Origin: Hemileia vastatrix
Taxonomy: Eukaryota > Basidiomycota > Pucciniomycetes > Pucciniales > Zaghouaniaceae
Assembly: GCA_030280995.1 (NCBI GenBank)
Contig: JASXTE010000016.1
Location: forward strand, 25,009,501 to 25,073,500
Reading direction: 5' to 3'
DNA length: 64,000 nt
The notes beneath the pieces were generated by a model. It worked only from the letters and a program-made list of their open reading frames with translations. It was not told the DNA's origin and searched no databases. The translations under genes were made by a program, and so were the position numbers. Positions 46,631-57,401 of the stretch are shown here, one piece after another (the first letter of the stretch is position 1; the number at the start of each line of letters is the position of its first letter).

Positions 46631-47351
46631 TTAAATACAAATTGTTTTTACATTCTTTTTCTTCTTTTGAACCAATCCCTTCATCTTCTCCAAAATTTCC
46701 CTTATCTCCTTTCTACATTTTTCAAGGATCTCCCCCTCTCCTACCGGAATCAATTCCCCAAGTTCAAGTAACTCCTCGGCTACGTCAAAGGAAGCGGCAT
46801 CGACAATGTTATCAATCTCGCCACTCAATTCTTCAATATATCTTGCTGGTCGAACCTGACGAGGTTTTTTCGACCATACTTGATCGAGGGTTTCTTCGTT
46901 TTCCTCCCTCGAGGTAACAGTTGGTAATCTATCTTCCACTGACACTTCCACCGCAATGGGCCCCACAAGGGTCGCTTCCACATTTAAAGCTTCTGTTTTA
47001 GGGGCCTCGATGATGACGTCTGAATTCTAAAAACAGAATCATTAGTAATTAAATTAATAAATTATAAAAGGGTGAACTTACTTCGAAGATTGGGTCAGGC
47101 TCCAAAAATAATCTATGAGTGACCTTCTCTGCCACCTCCCTTTCCTCTTCGTCATCTTCAATGATCAAACTTCATTTCTTCGGGGTTTTCCTCGAGATGG
47201 GAATTTCTTCCTTCTCTTCAACCAATTCATCAACTTCCTCCTTGACGACACCCCTCTTGTTCTCAGCCCTAGCCACCCAGATGTTCACATCATCTTCAAC
47301 TTCTTCCTCATTTTCCCCCACAGATTGATCGTCCCCAATGGACACATACCA

Positions 47352-48528
47352 TGTCAGCCTAAATATCCTTAGGACTGAGTATTTCTTATGCTTAAAATAA
47401 GATAACCTTAACTAGATTAAGCTTATATCTTAAAAATAAGGTTAAAATAATAATATATATTATTTTATTATATATATATATAATTATTATTCTATTATAT
47501 AATTTATAATAGTTTAAATAGCTTATCCATGGCCTAATAATACTTATTAAGGTGTTAATGGAGTCATAATATACTTATCTTAAGTGATATGAAGTAATTA
47601 TTGACATACATAAGCTTATATGTATACATAAATCTCATATTCAGTGAAATATGCAGTATATTATGTATATTTAGGTATATAAGTGGGTTTTAGCCCCTTA
47701 ATAGCCTATAACCTTTGTTTTTCTGCTTAGTTTAGGTCATATGGACGAAATAAGTGGACTCACAACGCCTACAGAAGCATAGACACCTATATCAGGCGCA
47801 TACACCCAGTTTGGACAACTGAAATTACTTCCTTGGATGGTTATTCACGGATTTATGGGTTGGAAGTATGTTTCTGGGTTAATATGGATGCTTGGGGATG
47901 TTATTGAGGGCTTGGACATTTTATTTGTTTCCTTTATATGCTTTTATTTTCATTAAATCTCTTTTTGATCATTTATTTTACCTGTTTCTTTATGGTATCC
48001 GCTTTTATCTGGGTTTTCTATTTATGGTATGACTCTGTGTTATTATTAATAGTGATGGAGGGTCCTTACTGGAGGTCTGGGTGTTGAAACTTCTTGAAGT
48101 GGACGCCATGGGGAGGTGATGAGCCCTCACAGTGCTGTAATTGCCGGGGATAGCAGTGACATCATCTGGATTGAAGGTCTGTGCACTCCAGTGGATTTAG
48201 GTATAAGTAAGGAGGGATTTTGATGGTTTATGATCATCATTCAATTACTACACTTCAAACAAACACTACAATACAATTATTAGCATTCAGAAATATATTA
48301 TAAAGCCCTTATAAATTGATATTATCTTTATAATAGCTATAACTATATTTTATTCTTCTATTTTCCACCACTAGCACGCATTTAAATCCAAGTATTGTGA
48401 GTTTTATTTGAGTATAACTATTCTATTAGTCTTCCCCTTAGTTTTAATCACTAAATCATTTATAAATAAGTAGTAGGACCATAAAATAACACTATTATAT
48501 CATACTTATATACTAGACTATACTGACA
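47352..48528 (+). repeat. F 5' LTR (1177 bp)
   Basis: It starts TGTCAGCC and ends ATACTGACA, giving a TGTCAG/CTGACA inverted end repeat. It contains an AT-rich TATATATATATATAATTATT tract (about 47470). Confidence 0.93.
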
Positions 48529-49039
48529 ATTGGGGGTCTTTCCTTATATTTTACTTATTATTTAGTATAAGCCTTGGGACGTGATTTTTACCTTAGTACA
48601 GCTCAAAATTAACCAAATATTTGGGTCTGATGCATATTAGTGGGTCATCATAACTCATTGATTGCGGAAAAGAACCCTTATAATAATTGTACTAATTTTT
48701 TATCATAAAAATTAGATATTTACAGTAGTAACTGTACCCAATATAAACCCGATTTCAATTGGTATTTGGACACCAATATAACACCCAATTAAATTAATAT
48801 TTGGCTAAAGCTTGGTAAGCTAACTATTCACCCTTAAAGAGGTCTATTTAAACTTATTATTATATTTTTAACAGATTTTTTCGAATTTTTCTTATATTTT
48901 ATTTAAATAAATAAAGACATAAATTCAGGGTAAGCTCCATTGCTTTTTTATTAGTAATATAATTGCTAATATCTTTTGTCTACTAATTCCATAGAGTTTT
49001 TTCCTTTTGTAGACGTAAAATATTGTTATTCTGAACAAT
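48529..49039 (+). other. F leader between 5' LTR and gag
   Basis: TGGGGGTCTTTCC at 48531 is a candidate primer binding site two bases after the LTR. The rest is AT-rich, untranslated, and has no clear frame. Confidence 0.55.
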
Positions 49040-50032
49040 ATGAGTGCTCCCCAGGATAGTGTAAGTGAACAGCCTGCTTATAATACCAGGTCTAAAGCTA
49101 ACAAAAACTTTCCAGGACATCACCATGGAGGGACAACAGTACCCCCAGCCAGAAAGCATGAGTATAGAGGAAAAGGACGCCCTCTTAAAAAAGATAAATA
49201 TCTAAAAGACGTCTCCTCCTCTTCAGGATCAACTGTCCCACCTGGCCAAACAGGTTCTGAAGCTAGAGGAATCAAAATCTCTCATGTTCAAAGAAGTAGA
49301 GCTGTTTCAAAACAATTGCAAGGTAGGGTTTCAGCAGATGAATCAGGCAATGGCAGAATTAAAGGGAGGCCAGCCCAGTCAATCAAATCAGCAACCCCCT
49401 ACCCAAGGAGGGTCCACTTACTCCCAGGAGAAAATCCTGGTAGACAAATGGAAATGGGACTGGTTTCACCAACAGTGGACAAGCCACAGTTGCAACAGGG
49501 ATCCACCCCCTCATCTGACTTCCTCAGCTCACCCTTACAAGGGAAAAAAGCGCCAAAAATCAGGACTGGCAACCATCCCTTGGTAAGTAACTTACCCTCT
49601 CAGATTAGACATAATACTGATAATTACAATATAGGTAATTCTATTGATGTTAAATCTGTACAAAAAATAGAGGAGGATTTAAGAAATTTAGGTTTTAGAG
49701 TAGATACACCTGACTTGTCTTTTGTCCATAATAACAGTACTATATACAATGATAATACAGTTAATCCTCAGTTGCAACCACCTACTAGTGAGATGAGAAG
49801 TTCACAGGAGAGTGAGAGAATTGAAAAGGAGGACATGGAATATTTTAACAATAATCCAACTGTCCATAGAATTGTTTCAGCATTGTGGAATAGAATGACT
49901 GATTGTGAGGAACAGACAGTTAAGCTCACTAGTGATACAACTTCATCCTTAACATTGAACATTTCTCAATTAGCAACACGTAATAAAGAATTAGAGAAAG
50001 AACATTTGTCTCTAACTCTTAAATATGATTAA
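49040..50032 (+). pseudogene. F gag N-terminal part
   Basis: It starts at ATG 49040 (MSAPQDSVSEQPAYNTRSKA). Residues about 25-185 are basic, Ser/Gly/Pro-rich and of low complexity. Over 49125-49586 another frame looks more protein-like (see findings), so an indel pair is possible. From about 49600 the main frame is convincing (SVQKIEEDLRNLGFRVDTPD) and leads into a coiled-coil-like region (NISQLATRNKELEKEHLSLT). The TAA at 50030-50032 interrupts that coiled coil, and the same frame simply continues. Confidence 0.72.
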
Positions 50033-53000
50033 TTGAGTAATAAATATAATGACCTTTCAAACAAATTTTGTGAGTTAGAAAAATTATATGAAACACATTT
50101 ATTAAAGACTGAATCAAGAACAAAGTTATCTTTTGCCCAGACAAATCAAAGTGTCTCTGAGTTGCTACAAAGATTAACTAAAGTTGAGATTGAAACTGCC
50201 AATCTACTAATGAACCAGGATAATCATAAGTATAATCAATATAATAATAATCCTTTCATTGGCAAAAGTGAATCTCATTCCTTCCCTGTACCACCACAAT
50301 TAAAACCATCTGGTGGTAGTGTCAAATCTGAAAATGTAAGTCACAAATCCGTGCAGGAAGAAATACAAGACCATTTATCAAAAGTGAATGAGTTGTTGAA
50401 TTTACCTAAGATTAGTGAGATAAAATCCAATCAGAAGAACTGGCCTAAGATAGATCAGTACCCAACTTATGATGGGGAAGCCAGCTCTGATTGGCAAAAT
50501 TTTATTCAAAGAATTGACAACTTGAAATTCTCATATAAGTTACCAGATGAAGAGATAACATCAAAATTAATTTCTTTATTTAAGGATGTTGCTTTATTAT
50601 GGTTTGAAGCTGTCTTAAGTGAGGGTAGAGACTACTCTTGGGCTGAATGGAAACAACTTATTGAAAAACAATTTGGAGGTTCTAAATTCAGGCTTACTCA
50701 GCAAAGACTGTATGAGAAGACTGGGTATAATCCGTTGAATGGTGACAAACCTATGGTATTTTTAATGAATTTAAACAAAATATTAAAAGCCATTGAGCCT
50801 CATATGGATTTTAACTTATGGAAAGATAAGATAATATACAAATTACCTATATCTGTCAGAGACATTGTTGTAGCTAGAACATTAAATGTTACTGAATATT
50901 CTGACTTTATTAATATTTGCAATGAAATATTATTGAACCATAAGTATGAATTAAGGTATTCCACTTATAAGCAAAATTTTGAACCTGTAAAAACTCAGAA
51001 TTCAAAAACACTTCAGGAGAAGCAGAAAAAACCTACTGCACCTGTAGTACCTAAAAATTATGAAACAAATACTTGTTATAAGTGTAACAAGCCTTGGGTA
51101 AAAGGTCACAAATGTGAGAAAAACATAAATATTGTTGAAAATCAACGTGAATCTGAAACTGAAACTGAAAAAAGTAAAGAATCAAGTGATTATGACAGAA
51201 ATATCTCATATAGTGATGAAAATGAAGTCTGTATGTTGGAAGATGATTTGTCCATCTTTGAAAATCCAATATTAAATATGGACTCAAATGAATCTTTAAT
51301 GAATTTTGAGGATGCTGAAATCATTAAGGATATACAAGCTGATAACTTTAGAATGACACCTATCACAGTTCCAGCTTTCATTTCTGGTGAAAATGTTAAT
51401 ATAGTATTGGACACAGGAGCTGCTGGTTCAGTTGTTTCCACTAATACATTACAGAAAATTGATAGTGAATACAAGTTTAAGCTTGAACCACTTCAAAATA
51501 AAAATTGGAGAGGTTTTGGATCAGTACTACACCCCATTGGTAAATACAAAGCTGCTGTTTTCTTTAAACACCAACATGGTTATGTAAGGGTAACTTGTGA
51601 CTTTGTAGTAATGGATAATACTAATTGTAGTAACTGTTTTATCATTGGAAATGATATTCTGACTAAATTTTGTGTAAAATTAGACCCTGCTAATAACAAT
51701 TTTACAATTGGCATGAATGGTAAAAGGAAATTTAAAATAAATTCTTTTAACACAGTCTTACACATTGAGTCAGTAACAAATTCCCCGTCTAAAGGAAGAG
51801 AATCCAATGAGATGGAACTTCTGGAAACAGAAATTTCAAAAGCATCATTTGGCACTCAGATAAGTGAAACTGAGAAAGATAATATTTTGGAATTAATTAA
51901 AGCTTTTCCAATGGCTTTCGCACATGGTACAAATGAACTTGGCCTTATAAAAGATCATGAAATGAAAATTAGTTTAACCTGTGACATGGATAATATTCCT
52001 GCTAGTCTTAAAAAGAAACCATACCCTGCTTCACCAATGAAGAGGAAAGACATAGAGGATAATATTAAGATGTTATTGAAAATGAACATGCTTGAGAAGG
52101 TTGAAACTACGCCAAAATATTGTGTAATATCACCAGTGCTAATTTCTTATGAACAAGATAAAGCAAGACTGTGCGGTGATTATAGAGCATTAAATACATT
52201 TACAGTAGATGATATTTATTCCTTGCCAAGGATTGCCTCTATACATGCTACCCTTAAAGGTGCTAAATATATAAGTTGCCTAGATGGAAATAAAGGGTAC
52301 CATCAAATTCCTGTTGAAAAGAATTCACAGAACTTTTTGTTGATAAAAACACACATGGGAATTTATAAGTATTTCAGAATGCCATTTGGACCAAAAAATG
52401 CTCCATCAGTATTTCAGAAGTTAATGGATATAACATTCCATAATGAAATGATTGAAGGATGGTTAATGGTATACATTGATGACATCATAGTGTTCTCTAA
52501 ATCTTTTGATGAACACTTAATCCATTTAAAGAAAGTATTTCAGAAAATGGATGAAATAAAAATGACCCTTGCATTGAAAAAATGTAAATTTGGGTTTGAA
52601 TCTTTAAAAGTGCTTGGTCATATTGTATCTGGCTTAAAAATATGTGTAGACCAAAATAAAGTGGCTGCAATAAAAAATATTGGCATTCCTCAAAATGTGA
52701 AGGATGTACAATCTTTTCTTGGAATGTGTGGTTATTATAGACAATATATAAAAAACTACCAATCAATTGCTGCACCACTGACCACACTGATAAAGAAATC
52801 AGAAGCTTTCATTTGGAATAATGAAAGACAACAAGCTTTCAATAAGTTGAAGGAATGTTTAATGACAGCTCCTATCTTGGGATTACCAGATTTCCAATTA
52901 CCTTTTGTGTTATATACAGATGCAAGTTTTATTGGACTGGGTGCTGCTTTACATCAAAAACAACTTATTGAAGGAAAAATGTCAGAAGTAGTAATCTGCT

Positions 53001-54040
53001 ATATTTCACGTACTCTGAGAAGTGGTGAATTAAAATATGGTGCTACTCAACTTGAATGTTTGGCAGTAGTATGGGCTCTTGAGAAGCTACATTATTACCT
53101 TGAAGACCAAAAATTTGAGTTAATAACTGACTGTAGTGCAGTTAAGTCACTCTTAAACATGAAAACTCCTAATAGACACATGTTTAGATGGCAATTAGCT
53201 GTACAAGAATACAGAGGACGGATGACTATTACACATAGAGCAGGAACCTTGCACTCTAATGTAGATCTGTTATCTAGAGTACCTCTGCCTAATAATGATG
53301 ATAATCCTGCTTATGTTCCTGAGTCAGAGATTATTAACATTTATGGCAATTATATTGTAGATCTTGAGGATGAATTTATGCAATCGATTCTTGATAATTA
53401 TAATTCAGATCATGACTTAAGTAAATTAACTACAATATTAAATGATCCATCTAATGCTTCAATGAATGTTTTAATAAAAACATTACCAATTAAGTATAAA
53501 GAGGCATTAGAAAAAGGAAAATTTTCCATTGAGGATGGTTTTATATATTACAGGAAAAAATTAAGTAATGTAATTGTAATTTCCCCTTCAATGAAGGAGT
53601 TAATGTTAAGTATATGTCATGATGATATATTAGCAGGTCATTTTGACAACCATAAAACATTAACCAGAGTAAAAAACACAGCTTGGTGGATTAACATGTC
53701 TGAGGATGTTCAGAAATATGTTGAAACATGTGATTCTTGTCAAAAATCTAAAAGATTAACAGGAAAAAGAGCTGGTTTATTACAACAAATTGAGCAACCA
53801 AAAGCTCCATGGGAAATCATTAACATGGACTTTGTAACAGGTTTGCCAATATCAGGGCATAAGAGTTATAACTCCTGCTGGGTAATTGTAGATAGATTTA
53901 CAAAGATGTGTAAATTTATTCCTACCCACAAAGAGGTTTCTGCAAAGGACTTAGCTTTTTTATGGTGGACACATATGTTAAATACAGCAGGTTTCCCCAA
54001 AGCAATAGTTTCTGACAGAGATCCTAAATTTACTTCTTAG
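50033..54040 (+). CDS. F gag-pol polyprotein: capsid, zinc knuckle, protease, RT, RNase H, integrase core
   Basis: This is a 1335-residue open frame in register with 49040-50032. The order is a coiled-coil continuation, then gag capsid (YDGEASSDWQNFIQRID, WAEWKQLIEKQFGG). A Cys-rich knuckle follows (CYKCNKPWVKGHKC, about 51070), then protease VLDTGAAGSVVS (about 51405). RT has LCGDYRALN, MPFGPKNAPSVFQ and a complete MVYIDDIIVFS box (about 52470). RNase H has LYTDASFIGLGAAL, TQLECLAVVWALE and LITDCSAVKSLL. Integrase has HDDILAGHFDNHKT, CDSCQKSKR, NMDFVTGLP and SDRDPKFTS. The TAG at 54038 falls within the integrase core, between the second Asp and the Glu. Apart from the two stops, every key residue I can check is present. 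Confidence 0.9.
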   Translation: MSNKYNDLSNKFCELEKLYETHLLKTESRTKLSFAQTNQSVSELLQRLTKVEIETANLLMNQDNHKYNQYNNNPFIGKSESHSFPVPPQLKPSGGSVKSENVSHKSVQEEIQDHLSKVNELLNLPKISEIKSNQKNWPKIDQYPTYDGEASSDWQNFIQRIDNLKFSYKLPDEEITSKLISLFKDVALLWFEAVLSEGRDYSWAEWKQLIEKQFGGSKFRLTQQRLYEKTGYNPLNGDKPMVFLMNLNKILKAIEPHMDFNLWKDKIIYKLPISVRDIVVARTLNVTEYSDFINICNEILLNHKYELRYSTYKQNFEPVKTQNSKTLQEKQKKPTAPVVPKNYETNTCYKCNKPWVKGHKCEKNINIVENQRESETETEKSKESSDYDRNISYSDENEVCMLEDDLSIFENPILNMDSNESLMNFEDAEIIKDIQADNFRMTPITVPAFISGENVNIVLDTGAAGSVVSTNTLQKIDSEYKFKLEPLQNKNWRGFGSVLHPIGKYKAAVFFKHQHGYVRVTCDFVVMDNTNCSNCFIIGNDILTKFCVKLDPANNNFTIGMNGKRKFKINSFNTVLHIESVTNSPSKGRESNEMELLETEISKASFGTQISETEKDNILELIKAFPMAFAHGTNELGLIKDHEMKISLTCDMDNIPASLKKKPYPASPMKRKDIEDNIKMLLKMNMLEKVETTPKYCVISPVLISYEQDKARLCGDYRALNTFTVDDIYSLPRIASIHATLKGAKYISCLDGNKGYHQIPVEKNSQNFLLIKTHMGIYKYFRMPFGPKNAPSVFQKLMDITFHNEMIEGWLMVYIDDIIVFSKSFDEHLIHLKKVFQKMDEIKMTLALKKCKFGFESLKVLGHIVSGLKICVDQNKVAAIKNIGIPQNVKDVQSFLGMCGYYRQYIKNYQSIAAPLTTLIKKSEAFIWNNERQQAFNKLKECLMTAPILGLPDFQLPFVLYTDASFIGLGAALHQKQLIEGKMSEVVICYISRTLRSGELKYGATQLECLAVVWALEKLHYYLEDQKFELITDCSAVKSLLNMKTPNRHMFRWQLAVQEYRGRMTITHRAGTLHSNVDLLSRVPLPNNDDNPAYVPESEIINIYGNYIVDLEDEFMQSILDNYNSDHDLSKLTTILNDPSNASMNVLIKTLPIKYKEALEKGKFSIEDGFIYYRKKLSNVIVISPSMKELMLSICHDDILAGHFDNHKTLTRVKNTAWWINMSEDVQKYVETCDSCQKSKRLTGKRAGLLQQIEQPKAPWEIINMDFVTGLPISGHKSYNSCWVIVDRFTKMCKFIPTHKEVSAKDLAFLWWTHMLNTAGFPKAIVSDRDPKFTS

Positions 54041-54907
54041 TTCTGGACGTCACTTATGGATGTTTCAGGGTGTCAATTAAAACTTTCTACAGCACACCAT
54101 CCACAAACTGATGGGCTAGCAGAAAGAATGATACAAACCTTAGAAGATATGATAAGAAGATACTGTGCTTTTGGTCTTAATTTTAAAGACAATGACAAAT
54201 TCACACATGATTGGGTAACCCTTATCCCTGGTTTAGAATTTGCATATAATAGTACAGTACATTCTGTCACTGGCAAAAAGCCATTTGAGTTATGGTTGGG
54301 TTATGTACCTAATACCCCTGCTAAAACTCTTAATAAGTTACCTAGATTGGATATTCATCCAGGTACTAAATCTTTTCTTCAGATGCAGGAACTATGCAGA
54401 AAACATGCTCAAAAATGTATAAATAAGGCTTTTGAGTATGAAAAGAAAAGATGGGATAAAGCCCATAAAGAACAAATGTTCAAAGATGGTGATGAAGTCC
54501 TTATTTCAACGCTACATTTCAATTTAAATGGTAATGTTAAATTGAAGGATCCATTCATTGGACCATTTGTAGTTAAAAAGATGGTTGGTAATAATGCTGT
54601 TGAGGTTATTCTATATGCACCATATGATAGAAAACATCCAGTATTTCCTATTTCTCTTATAAAACCATACCATTCTAATGATACTGCTCTATTTCCAAGA
54701 AGATCAGGAAGGCATAAACAGCAACCTGAAGAAATAGTGGAAAAGGCAGAAATTGAAAAGATACTTAAAAAGAGACACCTTACTAAAGAAAAGGGAGTTG
54801 AGTATCTATTAAGATTTAAAAATAAATTAAGTGAATATGACCAGTGGATTCCAGAAAATGAAATCTCTGATCTTAAAAATCTCTTGAAAAAATTTAAATC
54901 TAAATAA
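54041..54907 (+). CDS. F integrase end and chromodomain-like C-terminus
   Basis: This is the same frame after the TAG. It contains the catalytic Glu (HHPQTDGLAERMIQTLEDMI, about 54098), FAYNSTVHSVTGKKPFELWL, the PFIGPFVVKKMVGNNAVEV (GPY-like) motif and HPVFPISLIKPY. A chromodomain-like end follows: IEKILKKRHL, EYLLRFKNK and YDQWIPENEI. It ends TAA at 54905. The stop at 54038 could be a recent mutation or suppressed. Nothing in the sequence shows a known readthrough context. Confidence 0.85.
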   Translation, partial: FWTSLMDVSGCQLKLSTAHHPQTDGLAERMIQTLEDMIRRYCAFGLNFKDNDKFTHDWVTLIPGLEFAYNSTVHSVTGKKPFELWLGYVPNTPAKTLNKLPRLDIHPGTKSFLQMQELCRKHAQKCINKAFEYEKKRWDKAHKEQMFKDGDEVLISTLHFNLNGNVKLKDPFIGPFVVKKMVGNNAVEVILYAPYDRKHPVFPISLIKPYHSNDTALFPRRSGRHKQQPEEIVEKAEIEKILKKRHLTKEKGVEYLLRFKNKLSEYDQWIPENEISDLKNLLKKFKSK

Positions 54908-55014
54908 TACTGTTCATTCAGTATATGTATTATAAAAATTATTTTTTTTATTTTTTATTATTTCACTCCTTAAGTTTAACTAAAATGTCTTAACATTTTT
55001 TTTATTGTTTTTTT

Positions 55015-55026
55015 GGGGTGAGGGAG
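55015..55026 (+). promoter_or_regulatory. F polypurine tract
   Basis: GGGGTGAGGGAG lies directly before the 3' LTR and after a T-run. The T in it is a single break in the purines. Confidence 0.75.
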
Positions 55027-56203
55027 TGTCAGCCTAAATATCCTTAGGACTGAGTACTTCTTATGCTTAAAATAAGATAACCTTAACTAGATTAAGCTTA
55101 TATCTTAAAAATAAGGTTAAAATAATAATATATATTATTTTATTATATATATATATAATTATTATTCTATTATATAATTTATAATAGTTTAAATAGATTA
55201 TCCATGGCCTAATAATACTTATTAAGGTGTTAATGGAGTCATAATATACTTATCTTAAGTGATATGAAGTAATTATTGACATACATAAGCTTATATGTAT
55301 ACATAAATCTCATATTCAGTGAAATATGCAGTATATTATGTATATTTAGGTATATAAGTGGGTTTTAGCCCCTTAATAGCCTATAACCTTTGTTTTTCTG
55401 CTTATTTTAGGTCATACGGACGAAATAAGTGGACTCACAACGCCTACAGAAGCATAGACACCTATATCAGGTGCATACACCCAGTTTGGACAACTGAAAT
55501 TACTTCCTTGGATGGTTATTCACGGATTTATGGGTTGGAAGGATGTTTCTGGGTTAATATGGATGCTTGGGGATGTTATTGAGGGCTTGGACATTTTATT
55601 TGTTTCCTTTATATGCTTTTAGTTTCATTAAATCTCTTTTTGATCATTTATTTTACCTGTTTCTTTATGGTATCCGCTTTTATCTGGGTTTTCTATTTAT
55701 GGTATGACTCTGTGTTATTATTAATAGTGATGGAGGTTCCTTACTGGAGGTCTGGGTGTTGAAACTTCTTGAAGTGGACGCCATGGGGAGGTGATGAGCC
55801 CTCACAGTGCTGTAATTGCCGGGGATAGCAGTGACATCATCTGGATTGAAGGTCTGTGCACTCCAGTGGATTTAGGTATAAGTAAGGAGGGATTTTGACG
55901 GTTTATGATCATCATTCAATTACTACACTTCAAACAAACACTACAATACAATTATTAGCATTCAGAAATATATTATAAAGCCCTTATAAATTGATATTAT
56001 CTTTATAATAGCTATAACTATATTTTATTCTTCTATTTTCCACCACTAGCACGCATTTAAATCCAAGTATTGTGAGTTTTATTTGAGTATAACTATTCTA
56101 TTAGTCTTCCCCTGAGGTTTAATCACTAAATCATTTATTAATAAGTAGTAGGACCATAAAATAACACTATTATATCATACTTATATACTAGACTATACTG
56201 ACA
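55027..56203 (+). repeat. F 3' LTR (1177 bp)
   Basis: It is equal in length to the 5' LTR. The differences seen are scattered single bases, for example GAGTAC/GAGTAT near the start and TTATTAATA/TTATAAATA near the end. Confidence 0.93.
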
Positions 56204-56592
56204 TACCAGATGTCCTCGACTACTTCTTTTGTTTTAGGGATCACCCAATATTTCGTCTTAGTAAACCGACTTTCAATATCAGCATTCTTTGCTAAGGCGT
56301 CACACGCCACTCTTCTCCATTGGCAAAACTCGCACTTCTGGTGAGGCCCTTGTGTTGCCGTTCTCTCCACGCAGAAATACTCCATCAACTTTCAAGCCGT
56401 GCAAGTCTTCGAAAATTTCCGTGTGACAACACCCCCATCCGCTTTAGGGTGTGGAGGTGTGGGAGTTGGTGTAGGGAAATCTGTCATAATGAATTAAAGT
56501 AATAAAATAATAAATAAGTAAATAGGAAGAGAAATTAGTGTGGGAAATATGTTTTACGCTCAACAGAGCTTGTGTTCTTATACCTGGGCATC

Positions 56593-57396
56593 TGTCACGC
56601 GCCACTTGACACTCAAGGCAAAAGTGGCTCATTAAATTAATACTAAAGGGTTCAAATCCATACTCGAAGCACAGAAAGCAACTCTCCATAGCAACTGCGA
56701 CTTTCCTTTGTGTACTTGCTATTCAAGTGCGCTAGCCTAAAACTCTAAATCTAAACTAGTCAATCTCTCAATAGTGTGTCTTAGTCTTTTTTCCAATAAG
56801 TGACGCACAGTGCAATAGTTAATATAATAGTACATTAAAAGGTTCATGAAATTTCTGTGGGTTATTAAGGGGTAGTGAGCATGGACGGAATGGTTAGTGA
56901 AGGATTAAGGGGGTTGACGGATGTTAGTGAGGAGGGTCCAAGTGTAACGGATATATTTTAAATGGTTTGTGGTGTGCAGAATGGTGGATGAGTATTAGGT
57001 CAATGAGAGGAGGAGTAAAGGATATAAAAGGGGCTGGGTTTTTGGTTCGACATTCTTTAGAATTAAATTATAAAACATATTTATAGTTAATAGGGATAAA
57101 ACTCTAAGTGGAAAACATTATTATTGTATCTTTCTTTATTTTCTCAATTATCATATCTAAATCCTAAATCTTTGATTGTTGAGTTTCCAACCCTTCGTGA
57201 GATCTTAAGAATTTTAATATTACCATTCAATTATATTAGAATCCTTCTCAAACATAACTCGAAGCAGTAGTTCTTCCTTCGAGTCATCTTCAAATCACTT
57301 CCTCGAACTATCCCTCTGTGCTTTGAAGAAGTATCTGAACCTTTTATCTCACTTGCAGGAACATCCTCAACCTTGTGCGTAGGTCGTCTGGTGACA
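56593..57396 (+). repeat. E 3' LTR (804 bp)
   Basis: It starts TGTCACGCGCC and ends GTCTGGTGACA, then the ACAAG target copy. It aligns over its whole length with 38978-39782 with scattered changes. The 56488-56592 stretch before it holds no obvious polypurine tract and is probably the upstream region of the antisense gene. Confidence 0.9.
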
Positions 57397-57401
57397 ACAA
57401 G

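Larger units (their letters stand above)
47352..56203 (+). mobile_element. F: young, nearly intact Ty3/gypsy element
   Basis: Two 1177-bp LTRs (47352-48528 and 55027-56203) differ at about a dozen positions by eye (about 1%). Perfect 5-bp TACCA copies flank it (47347-47351 and 56204-56208). One gag-pol frame (49040-54907) carries two stops only. It has no antisense gene; just 120 bp separate pol from the 3' LTR. It lies inside the E antisense gene and is the most recent insertion visible. Confidence 0.95.
46631..56487 (-). pseudogene. E antisense gene: Cys-rich protein, spliced, split by F
   Basis: The start is ATG 56487 (MTDFPTPTPTPPHPKADGG). The first piece is 56487-56204. Element F interrupts it, and the gene resumes at 47346. 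Exon 1 ends at 47082, followed by a 55-nt intron (47081-47027, GTAAGT...TTTTAG). Exon 2 is 47026-46631. The N-terminal Cys module is KTCTA, YFC, then KCEFCQWRRVACD. KTKYWVIPKTKEVVEDIWY is conserved in H. A long acidic region follows, then KKPRQVRPARYIEEL and a helical, Lys-ending C-terminus (EILEKCRKEIREILEKMKGL). There are two stops (about 56390 and 47190). The frame runs cleanly across both the F junction and the splice. The function is unknown. Confidence 0.75.
38978..57396 (+). mobile_element. E: chromodomain Ty3/gypsy element nested in D
   Basis: LTRs at 38978-39782 and 56593-57396 are flanked by perfect 5-bp ACAAG copies (38973-38977 and 57397-57401). Removing E restores the D reading frame. 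The order is gag, protease, RT, RNase H, integrase with chromodomain (split by G), AT-rich spacer and an antisense gene (split by F). Many stops are present, including one inside the RT catalytic motif. I see no standard TGG primer site after the 5' LTR. Confidence 0.92.

Noticed and set aside
47970..48060. Host gene fragment suggested by the 74-codon ORF in the F LTR (55358-55582)
   Set aside because: The ORF is inside the 3' LTR, and in the 5' LTR the same stretch has no matching open frame. It is LTR sequence only.
49560..49606. Very short intron GTAAGT...CTCAG at the F frame change
   Set aside because: Only about 21 nt would lie between donor and acceptor, far shorter than the 53-68-nt introns seen elsewhere here.
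56188..56388. Short minus-strand Cys-containing ORF as an independent gene
   Set aside because: It reads in frame across the F insertion into the rest of the E antisense gene, so it is one exon piece of that gene.
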